The position numbers and the translations under genes were made by a program. Source: JAFDBW01 sp963723355 (GTDB lineage: Bacteria; Desulfobacterota; Desulfuromonadia; Desulfuromonadales; BM103). From it: a DNA stretch of 64,000 nt. The notes beneath the pieces were generated by a model that was not told the DNA's origin, did not search any database, and saw nothing but the letters and a program-made list of their open reading frames with translations. The stretch covers positions 59,147-123,146 of the forward strand of contig CAVRQQ010000027.1 in assembly GCA_963723355.1 (NCBI GenBank), in the 5' to 3' direction. Positions 35,042 through 43,177 of the stretch are shown here, one piece after another; position 1 is the stretch's first letter, and the number at the start of each line of letters is the position of its first letter.

Positions 35042-36753
35042 AAAATCTTCTCCCTGATCTGCAATTGCACAAATTCCATCAAAACAAATAGTTCACCAAT
35101 CATGCTGTGGAGACCCTGCCATCCGGCAAGCCATGCGTCTTGCTCTGCGGGGATCCATTTTGCCACCGGAAGTTCAACAGTAAACACCGTGCCCTGGTCG
35201 ACGACGCTCTGCACCTTGATGTGTCCACCATGGTTCTGAATGATGCCATAGGAAACCGAGAGGCCGAGACCGGTGCCGGCAACACCGCCGAGTTCCTGGT
35301 TCTTGGTTGTGAAAAAGGGGTCGAAGATGCGACCCAGGTTCTCTTCGGAAATTCCTTGTCCGGTATCCTCAATTGACGTAATCAGCAGATCCCGCTGAGG
35401 ATCGGTGCGCATGGTGATCGTCAGCCGTCCGCCAAGCGGCATGGCATGGCAGGCGTTGACCAGAAGGTTGATGAAAACCTGCTCAATCTGTGTCGGATCA
35501 ACCTCAATGTCGGGCAGGTTGACACCGTAATGACGGATGATCTCGACATCATTCACCGCGGCATGGTGCTCGACCAGGGCCAGAGTGTTCTCGATGATGT
35601 TGGCCAGCGATTTGAGTCGCTTGTCCGGAATCGAGGTCCTGGAGAAATCCAGCAGGCGCTTGACGATATCGGCACAACGTTTCGTTTCGTGCACGATCGT
35701 CATGGCATCAGCACGTTGATCCTCGCCAAGCCGCTTGTCTTCGGCGAATAGATTCGCGAACATCAGGATTCCGCCCAGTGGATTGTTGATCTCATGAGCG
35801 ATCCCGGCAACCAGCTCACCGAGCGACGCAAGCTTTTCGGAGCGCGCCAGCTGGTAATTTACCTTCTCGATTTCCTCGGTTCTTTCCAGGACCTTTGCCT
35901 CGAGGGTTTCGTTCAGCTCCCGATACCCGTCACGGGCTTCCTTTAATTTCACAGTCATGGTGTTAAAGGCTTCCGACAGTTCGCCGATCTCGTCGTCCGA
36001 TTTCAACTGCAGCTGGCTGTCGAGCTCCATATTCGATATCTTGCGGGCATGCAGCAGAAGATCACGGACCGGGTCGATAACCATGCTTTGCGTCATCCAG
36101 CTCAGGCAGATGATGATGATCAGCATCAGAGTCCCGCCAAAAATCGCGATACTGTCCCGGTAAGCACTGGCCTGTACGCCAATTTTCGCCAGGGTCCCCT
36201 GAACCTCCAGGTAGCCAAGCGTCTTGATTTCGGGTGAGTGCACATGACAGGCCGCGGTATAACAGGTCGACTTGTTATCGATTTCGGTCGTAACACTGAG
36301 AATCTCGACGCCCTGCGAATTAACAAAGATTCTGCGATTGCTGTTCTGGCTATTACTCTCGGCAGTCATCTCTTCACTGACGTCGCCCTGATCGCTGAAG
36401 CGCAGTTCTTCCTTGGTTTTGCCTATTTCATCACCCTGGGTCGAAAAGTGTACATACCCTTCCGTGCTATAGAGCCGGACCCGGTCAATTTTCTCGTGCT
36501 GGGTGACTTCATCGATCATCTCGTAGACCCTGGTGCGGTTGTCTTCGAGCATCTGGAAGTGAGTCGTATGGAGAATGATCTCGCTTAAGGTTTCAACATC
36601 GTCTTTGGCATCCTGCAAAAAGACCTCTTTCAGAGTACTGATGTTGAAAGAAGCGAACAGCGATATGGTAAGCAGCAGGACGAGCCCCGTGCGAAAGATG
36701 AATTTACTGATCAAGCTGTGACTGAGCGCACCAAACTTCTTCATCAAATTCAC
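35038..36753 (-). CDS. Membrane histidine kinase with periplasmic heme-type sensor domain
   Basis: A 571-residue kinase. Helix 1 is at residues 19-39; the periplasmic sensor (40-205) contains C164 and C169-His170 in CYTAACH, the same unusual spacing as in the sensor at 28263; helix 2 is near 207-227; HAMP (about 230-280); a coiled coil; HisKA with the phosphorylated His in AGIAHEINNPLGG near residue 320; and HATPase boxes NLLVNACHAM, DTGQGIS and GTGLGLSV. The CXXCH seen in the paralogue is absent here. It forms an operon with the NtrC-type regulator and probably senses redox or a small ligand through heme. Confidence 0.93.
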   Translation of the reverse strand: MNLMKKFGALSHSLISKFIFRTGLVLLLTISLFASFNISTLKEVFLQDAKDDVETLSEIILHTTHFQMLEDNRTRVYEMIDEVTQHEKIDRVRLYSTEGYVHFSTQGDEIGKTKEELRFSDQGDVSEEMTAESNSQNSNRRIFVNSQGVEILSVTTEIDNKSTCYTAACHVHSPEIKTLGYLEVQGTLAKIGVQASAYRDSIAIFGGTLMLIIIICLSWMTQSMVIDPVRDLLLHARKISNMELDSQLQLKSDDEIGELSEAFNTMTVKLKEARDGYRELNETLEAKVLERTEEIEKVNYQLARSEKLASLGELVAGIAHEINNPLGGILMFANLFAEDKRLGEDQRADAMTIVHETKRCADIVKRLLDFSRTSIPDKRLKSLANIIENTLALVEHHAAVNDVEIIRHYGVNLPDIEVDPTQIEQVFINLLVNACHAMPLGGRLTITMRTDPQRDLLITSIEDTGQGISEENLGRIFDPFFTTKNQELGGVAGTGLGLSVSYGIIQNHGGHIKVQSVVDQGTVFTVELPVAKWIPAEQDAWLAGWQGLHSMIGELFVLMEFVQLQIREKIL

Positions 36754-37085
36754 CTGTGCGGGAGATGAAAAAACCGGAGACGTGAGGCCGAATCGGTGGC
36801 ACCCGTATCGATCCTGAAAACCCGGCCGTCCAGATTAAAAATCCGGTATTTTCAGCGTCCTGCCTGGCGGAGGGGGTGGCCACACCGAATGCTTAACTTT
36901 AGTTAATTATTTTAGATTAATATAACGGAATGGGCCAGGATGTCAAGACAAACTACTCAATTTAACTAGGTTATCGCTGTTTAAGCCGTTGGATTTTTAT
37001 TGTTTTGTTGGGGATGTTTTTTAATAAGAGAAACACTGCGCCCTGCGGGTTGATGCGGCAGGGCGTTGTCATGACATAAAGCTGG
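36754..37085. other. Intergenic region between the kinase operon and malic enzyme
   Basis: Holds the kinase promoter at 36919-36946 and, near 37038-37066, a hairpin (CGCCCTGC with GCAGGGCG) that may end the malic enzyme transcript on the minus strand, although its T tract is poor. No gene is visible. Confidence 0.5.
36919..36946 (-). promoter_or_regulatory. Sigma70-type promoter of the kinase-regulator operon
   Basis: Minus strand: TTGACA, 16-base spacer, TATATT, about 165 bases before the kinase start. Both boxes are near perfect. Confidence 0.7.
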
Positions 37086-38426
37086 TCAATCCCAGTGTTT
37101 GACCACTCCCGACTCGAGGGCGGCACGTTCGACCACCGCCGTCACCTCCCTGTGCACATCAGGATGCAGCAGTGACGGAACCAGCTCGTTTTCTTCTGCG
37201 TGCCGGGCAATACACTGGGCGGCAGCGATCTTCATCTTGTTGTTGATCCGGGTTGCACGGACATTCAGAGCCCCGCGGAACAGGCCCGGAAACGCCAGGG
37301 CGTTGTTGACGCTCTTGCCGTCGGCAGCGAAGGATGCTCCAGCCCGCATGGCAACCTCCGGCTCGATCTCCGGCTTGGGGTTGGTCAGGGCCAGGATCAC
37401 CGAACCCTTGCGTACCATGGCCGGGCTGATCAGGCCGGAACAGCCCGTAGTGGCGATCACCACGTGGGCCTTCTTCATCACGTCGTCAAGTGTTTCAGCT
37501 TCTCCCCCGGCAGCGACCAGACGTTCACAGGCGTCTTCATTGAGGTCGGTGCCGATCACCTTCTTGACACCGTAGGAGAGCAGCAGCTTGCTGATCCCCA
37601 TCCCGGCAGCGCCCAGGCCGATCACGCCAACCACCGACTTGCTGAGCATCAGCCCGGAGAAACGGGTAGCGTTAAGCAGGGCGGCAAGGACCACGACCGC
37701 GGTACCGTGCTGATCGTCGTGCAGGACCGGAATGTCGAGCTCATTGTCGAGCACGTCTTCGATCTCGAAACACTCCGGCGCCTTGATGTCTTCGAGCTTG
37801 ATGGCGCCAAAGGTCGGGGCGATGTTGCGCACGGTCTCGATAATGACTTTGGGGTCGGAATTCTCGATCAGAATCGGCACACCGCTGACACCGACCAGGT
37901 AATCAAAGAGCACCGCCTTGCCTTCCATGACCGGCATACCGGCAACCGCACCGATATTGCCGAGGCCCAGGATTGCCGAACCGTTGGTGACGATGGCGAC
38001 CGAGTTCGGTATCGACGTATACTTGTAGGCGAGCTCCGGGTTCTTCTCGATGTCCGTGCAAATCGCCGCCACCCCCGGCGTATAAATCTGCCGGACGTCG
38101 GTAATCGTCTCGATGCGCACCTTGCTCTTGGTGGCAATCTTGCCACCTTCGTGCAGCTGGTGAACCAGATCGATGACATCTTCAACGACAATCCCTTCCA
38201 GTTTGGCGATGGCATCCACCACATCTTCAAACTGCTGGTCCGAATCGACGTAGACGACGATCTCGCGCGTATTATGTGTCCGTCCGAAGCGCACCAGGTG
38301 AATATCGCCAATACTGGCGTTCAGCTCCGCTATGGCAGCGGTCACTTTTGCCAGGTGTCCCGGTTTGTTGTTGAGCATCAGTTTCAGACACTTGGCTATT
38401 TTTCCTGCACCTCTTTCGATTTCCAT
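37086..38426 (-). CDS. NAD(P)-dependent malic enzyme with N-terminal ACT domain
   Basis: A 446-residue enzyme: an ACT regulatory domain at residues 9-85 (CLKLMLNNKPGHLAKVTAAI), then the malic enzyme core with YTPGVA, FGAIKLEDIKAPECFEIE, the DDQHGTAVV metal/substrate block and the Rossmann loop GLGAAGMG. Decarboxylates malate to pyruvate. The ACT domain suggests allosteric control by an amino acid or similar ligand, and this short bacterial form lacks the phosphotransacetylase tail of MaeB. It is the last gene of a five-gene minus-strand run, 18 bases after EF-G. Confidence 0.93.
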   Translation of the reverse strand: MEIERGAGKIAKCLKLMLNNKPGHLAKVTAAIAELNASIGDIHLVRFGRTHNTREIVVYVDSDQQFEDVVDAIAKLEGIVVEDVIDLVHQLHEGGKIATKSKVRIETITDVRQIYTPGVAAICTDIEKNPELAYKYTSIPNSVAIVTNGSAILGLGNIGAVAGMPVMEGKAVLFDYLVGVSGVPILIENSDPKVIIETVRNIAPTFGAIKLEDIKAPECFEIEDVLDNELDIPVLHDDQHGTAVVVLAALLNATRFSGLMLSKSVVGVIGLGAAGMGISKLLLSYGVKKVIGTDLNEDACERLVAAGGEAETLDDVMKKAHVVIATTGCSGLISPAMVRKGSVILALTNPKPEIEPEVAMRAGASFAADGKSVNNALAFPGLFRGALNVRATRINNKMKIAAAQCIARHAEENELVPSLLHPDVHREVTAVVERAALESGVVKHWD

Positions 38427-38444
38427 AGATTTTCCCTGTAATAT

Positions 38445-40512
38445 TTACTTTAAACCGAACTTTTCCAGAATTGCATCCGGAGCCCGGTCGTAGTGACTGA
38501 ACTCCATGGTAAATGATCCCCGGCCCTGGCTCGCGCTGCGCAGCTCGGTCATGTAACCGAACATCTCGGCGAGGGGGACATAGGCCCGGACAATATCAAC
38601 GACGGCGCGGGACTCCATCCCCTCGACACGCCCTCTTTTCTGCTGCAAGCCACCGAGGACCTTGCCGGAGAATTCATTCGGCGCGGTAATCTCAAGCTCC
38701 ATGATCGGCTCAAGGAGCACGGGCTTTGCGGCACGGGCGGCCAGGGTCAGGCCGCGCTGTGCAGCAGCCTTTACCCCGATGACCGTGGTCTCCCCCGGCG
38801 TGACCGGGACCTGTTCGACAACAATCGACAGGTCGACCATCGGGTAGCCAAGCTGCACGCCGGACTGTACCGCCATATGCAGAGTCTCTTCAAGGGCCTG
38901 ACAGATTTCGACGCTCAGCCCATCCGTACCAGGTGGTGGAACGGTAATTTCAATCCCCGCTACCCCGCTCACGGGGTGCGATCAGCAGAGTGACTTCAGC
39001 CCGTTGGGCCTTGCCCTCGATCTCTCTTTCGAAGACTTCTGTGTGGCGGACTTCGGTCGACACGCTTTCGCGGTAAACAACCTGCGGCTGCCCGGCGTTC
39101 ACTTCGACACCAAAATCATCGGCCAGCCTGCGCAGCACAACCTCGAGATGCAACTCGCCCATACCGGTCAGAACCGTCTGCCCGGTATCTTCGTCTTCAC
39201 GCACCCTGAAGGTCGGGTCCTCCCACTGCAATTTCTCCAGCGACAAAAGCAGCTTGTCACGGTCCTGAATCTGTTTCGGCTCCACGGCCAGGGAGACGAC
39301 CGGTTCCGGCACCGTCAGTCCGGCCAGCAGCAATGGTTGTGCAACGGCACAGAGGGTATCGCCGGTCAATGCTTCCTTGAGTCCTGCCGCGGCAACGATA
39401 TCTCCGGCTTGTGCTACATCAATCCGCTCGCGCTTGTGCGCGTGCATGCGGAACAGGCGCGCGGCACGCTCCTGAACATTCCGGGTGGAATTCAAAAGAG
39501 TATCGCCGGCCTTGAGTTGACCGGAGTAAATCCGCACATAGGTTAGCTTGCGACCCTCGTCAGAAAGGACCTTGAACGCCAGGGCGCAAAGCGGACCGCC
39601 TGTGTCACATGTCAGCAGGTGCTCTTCGCTGCCTTCGGGATGATGGGCGACAACCGGCGGCAGGTCAAGCGGCGAAGGCAGAAGATCAATCACTGCATCG
39701 AGGACCGGCTGGATGCCCTTGTTGCGCAACGCGGAACCAAGGAAAACCGGGAACAGTTTACCGGCCAGGACGCCTTTGCGCAAAGCCGCCCGAATCCGCT
39801 CTGCAGCAACCTCGTTCCCTTCCAGGAAATCGGCGAGCAGGTCATCATCCCAGTCGGCTGCGGCTTCGACCACTGCTTCCCGGGCCTGCGCGACGGCGTC
39901 CTTCTGTTCATCGGTAATCGGCAGGCAGGCCACTGCGGCACCCAGCTCGCCTTCATCGAAAGTCAGTTCACAGCCATCGACAAGGTCAATGACACTGTGA
40001 AAATCACTCTCCTCACCAACCGGCAACTGCATCAGGACCGGGCGGGCGCCAAGCCGTTCCTGCATCTGGCTCAGAACAGCCTGGTGATCAGCACCGACCC
40101 TGTCCATCTTGTTGATCAGACAGATGCGCGGCACGTTATAGCGGTTCGCCTGATGCCAGACAGACTCACTTTGAGGCTGTACCCCTTCGACCGCGCTGAA
40201 GATCACAATCGCCCCGTCGAGGACCCGCAGGGAACGTTCCACCTCGATAGTGAAATCGATATGCCCCGGCGTATCAATCAGATTGATCCAGATGTCCTGC
40301 CAGCGGCAAGTGGTGCTGGTCGCCGTGATGGTAATGCCGCGATCCTGTTCCTGGGACATCCAGTCCATGGTTGCCATACCGTCATGGACTTCACCGAGCT
40401 TGTGGATCTCACCGCAGTAGTAGAGGACCCGTTCGGAGACCGTGGTTTTGCCGGCATCAATATGCGAGATTATGCCGATATTGCGAATTTTTTTGAGGTC
40501 CGGTTGGCTCAT
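38445..40512 (-). CDS. fusA: Translation elongation factor G paralogue (one frame break)
   Basis: About 689 residues. GTPase motifs SHIDAGKTT, EQDRGITI, DTPGHIDF and NKMD are present in the first frame, which ends prematurely at 38950. Removing one base of the C4 run at 38955-38958 (G4 on the coding strand) joins ERGSG to IEITVPPP and the EF-G domain IV/V, ending YDRAPDAILEKFGLK. It lies outside any ribosomal protein operon, so it may be a second EF-G rather than the main one. Its domain order and HGMATMDWMSQEQDRG loop are those of classical EF-G. Confidence 0.9.
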
Positions 40513-40536
40513 AGAGAATCAGTCTGAGAACTGGGC

Positions 40537-42375
40537 TCAGTCCGCAAGGCCTTTGCGGATCGAGTAGAGGTTTTCCAGGTCGAGGTTGTTGAGCGAGAAG
40601 TATTCGCGCTCGAGTTCTTCGACATAGAAACGGTCGAGGCCACTGTTATCGAGGAAATCTTCACGCAGGGACGTATCGCGTTCGGCGATAATCCTGGGCA
40701 ACAGGTTGTGTATGTAGACGACTTCCTTCTTTATGTTGACCACCACATTGTGGAACTGGGCGAGCGGGATGTCGCCGGTATAGAGTCCTTTGTTGTAAAG
40801 CTCATCGGCAATCTCCACCAGTAGAGCCTCCTGCTCGACGCGGGTGTTGTACTTGGAATAGAAGTTGCGGATGCGCTCCTTGACGTGGGACAAAAGGATC
40901 GTGTTGAGGCGCTCTTCCTTGTCAATCAGGTGTAACTGGTCAACCAGGGCCCTGATCGTCAGGCGGCCGTCTTCGATCTGGGTCAGACCTTTCTGCAGAC
41001 AGGTCACTTTCTTGCGGCCGAACTGACCAAGGTACTTGTTCTCGTAAAGCTGCTGGAAAAAGAGTTCCGTCCAAAGCTTCGGTTCAAGCTCGTCAAAGGC
41101 CTTCTTGTTACCCAGCAGGCTGCGGATATGTTCTTCGCCGAACTGGACGCTTTCCATGAACGCCAATTGGTTGATCACCGCCGAGGTGTTATCGTAGCGG
41201 TCAAAATAGGTAATGATATAGGAGAAGTGCTCCAGCAGACTCAGGTCGGCCCCTTCGTGGATCTTCTCGTCACAGGCCTTGCCGGTCTCCAGCAGGATAT
41301 GGTCGAAGGTATGGTCGCGATTCTCACTTGCCTGCCGCTTGGCATGCAGCAGCAGAGACATGTCCTCGGAGGTGATGCTCGCGTCAATCTGGGCTTCGGT
41401 AAAAAAGATCCCTTCGAGAACCTGTCGGGTCTCGGCGAGGTAATCCTGCTCGTCCAGATCGACCAGCTTGTCATGTTTGAGCATCTTGTCGAGCGTGTAG
41501 AAAAGTGCCGCCGGGATCTTGTTGCGCACCGACAGGGTTTTCAGTCGGGTCAGGCGGGCATTCTCGAGCTGGTTGATACTCCCTTTAAGGTTACATTCAA
41601 TCAGGATATTCTTGTATTCGTCGACGATCCTCTGGTTATCCGGATGCTTGTACATGACATCGATCCTGATCCGCTCCTGCTGATACCGGTCGATCTCGAA
41701 TTCATCGGCAAGTTCCTGCAGCCTGGCGAATTCGTGATCAGGAATCGCCTTGTATTCGAAGTACAGCTCCTTGAAAGTATCGTGATAGCGCCTGTGTTTC
41801 TTGTGAATCAGCTTGATCAGGTAAAGCGAACTGCGGTGACCGAGCATACTGTAAATCTCGTCGAGCAGGTCTGTATCATCACCGAAACCGACACCCTCTG
41901 AACGCTTCAGCGTTTTACCGAGCAGACGCGCAATGTTCTCCTGCTGCTCCTGAAGCTTGCCGGAGACCGAGCCGGTCATGAAGAAGAAATAATTGACCGT
42001 GGCATTGCCTTCGAAAAAAAGCTGTTCGTAGCTGTTCTGACCATCCGTTTTCGAGGTGAAATCAAGCTGGCTGCCATCACCTTTGTAGAAAGTCCCATAA
42101 AGGACCAGGCGGTTGCGCACTTCGGTCTTCGCCAGGTCAGCAAGGGGCTGGTCAACGCCGAACATGTATTCGCAAAAGGAGCCGCCGTTACCGCGATGAC
42201 TGATCCGGTCAGGCTGGAGAATGAACTCGTTGCCCGGCGAGAAAAACCGCAGCTCATCGTTGCCGGCCTCAAAGAAGTAGCGGCTGTAGGCGTCAGGGGC
42301 GGCCGCCATTGCAAAATACTCGATGGTATCATCGAGATGCCCGTGCAGTCTTATTTCCTGGTGTTGCTTCGACAT
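40537..42375 (-). CDS. Large conserved hypothetical protein (612 aa)
   Basis: A soluble, mostly helical protein with no signal peptide and no membrane segment. The N-terminal 120 residues look beta-rich (EIRLHGHLDDTIEYFAMA, RNRLVLYGTFYKGDG, TVNYFFFMTGSV); the rest is a long alpha-helical array with many charged residues. I see no catalytic motif. Large hypothetical proteins of this look occur in Geobacter relatives, but I cannot name a function. It lies 4 bases after the PhnP-like gene and 24 bases before EF-G, so it is translated as part of that operon. Confidence 0.7.
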   Translation of the reverse strand: MSKQHQEIRLHGHLDDTIEYFAMAAAPDAYSRYFFEAGNDELRFFSPGNEFILQPDRISHRGNGGSFCEYMFGVDQPLADLAKTEVRNRLVLYGTFYKGDGSQLDFTSKTDGQNSYEQLFFEGNATVNYFFFMTGSVSGKLQEQQENIARLLGKTLKRSEGVGFGDDTDLLDEIYSMLGHRSSLYLIKLIHKKHRRYHDTFKELYFEYKAIPDHEFARLQELADEFEIDRYQQERIRIDVMYKHPDNQRIVDEYKNILIECNLKGSINQLENARLTRLKTLSVRNKIPAALFYTLDKMLKHDKLVDLDEQDYLAETRQVLEGIFFTEAQIDASITSEDMSLLLHAKRQASENRDHTFDHILLETGKACDEKIHEGADLSLLEHFSYIITYFDRYDNTSAVINQLAFMESVQFGEEHIRSLLGNKKAFDELEPKLWTELFFQQLYENKYLGQFGRKKVTCLQKGLTQIEDGRLTIRALVDQLHLIDKEERLNTILLSHVKERIRNFYSKYNTRVEQEALLVEIADELYNKGLYTGDIPLAQFHNVVVNIKKEVVYIHNLLPRIIAERDTSLREDFLDNSGLDRFYVEELEREYFSLNNLDLENLYSIRKGLAD

Positions 42376-42379
42376 AACC

Positions 42380-43177
42380 TTATTGCTCTTGCGCCATCGG
42401 CAACGGCAGCGTCAGAGTCTGTCCGTCATAGGCGAATTCAACGCCCTCGGGCAGCTCGGCGGAATGCCGTGGATAATCAATGTCATGGGTCAGGTGCGTC
42501 AGCAGGGTCTTCGGCACCTGCAGCTGCCGGGCGACCTCAATTGCCGCACTGATCGTGAAATGGGAATCGTGTTCACGAAATCGCAACGCGTCGATCACCA
42601 GGACGTCCAGCCCTTCAAGCAGCCGCCACGACGATTCCGGGATCGCGCTGCAGTCGACCACGTAAGCCAGGTTGCCGATCCGGTAGCCGAGCGATTCACC
42701 GGGCCCGTGCACCAGGGGAATCGGCGTCACCACCTGGCCGAACAGTTTGAACGGCCCCCGGACTTCGTTGACCTCCAGGCGCGGCCGATACCCCGGGGCA
42801 TCGGTTTCGCTGAAGATGTAACTGAACAGACCCCGGATCCGGTCGAGCACTCCGCGCGCTGCGTAAATCGGAATCGCGGTGCCGGTCCTCAGCGTAAAGG
42901 TCCTCAAATCGTCGATGCCGTGCACATGGTCGGCATGGGCGTGGGTGTACAGGACGCAGTCAATATGATCGAGGCCTTCACGTAGCGCCTGCTGCCGAAA
43001 ATCCGTGGCGGTGTCAATCAGGATCTTTCGCCCACCCCACTCGAGCAGGGCGCTGCAGCGGGTCCTGTTGTTCCGCGGTTCGGGTGATGAACAGACCTCG
43101 CAGTGACAACCCAGCACCGGCACACCGGTGCTGGTCCCCGAACCGAGCACCGTCAGCTTGAGGCTTGGGCCGGTCAT
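42380..43177 (-). CDS. PhnP-like metallo-beta-lactamase-fold phosphodiesterase
   Basis: A 265-residue MBL-fold hydrolase. It opens with VLGSGTSTGVPVLGCHCEVC, typical of the PhnP subfamily in which these cysteines bind a structural zinc. The active-site motif is THAHADHVHGIDD, followed by later histidines in IPLVHGPGES and THLTHDIDYP. PhnP hydrolyses cyclic ribose phosphates in phosphonate use, but most relatives outside phn operons are unassigned; there are no phn genes here. The start overlaps the chemoreceptor stop by 4 bases. Confidence 0.88.
   Translation of the reverse strand: MTGPSLKLTVLGSGTSTGVPVLGCHCEVCSSPEPRNNRTRCSALLEWGGRKILIDTATDFRQQALREGLDHIDCVLYTHAHADHVHGIDDLRTFTLRTGTAIPIYAARGVLDRIRGLFSYIFSETDAPGYRPRLEVNEVRGPFKLFGQVVTPIPLVHGPGESLGYRIGNLAYVVDCSAIPESSWRLLEGLDVLVIDALRFREHDSHFTISAAIEVARQLQVPKTLLTHLTHDIDYPRHSAELPEGVEFAYDGQTLTLPLPMAQEQ

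Noticed and set aside
37200..38441. 413-codon plus-strand frame opposite the malic enzyme
   Set aside because: Antisense shadow; composition is that of reversed coding sequence, and the malic enzyme on the other strand has all its motifs.
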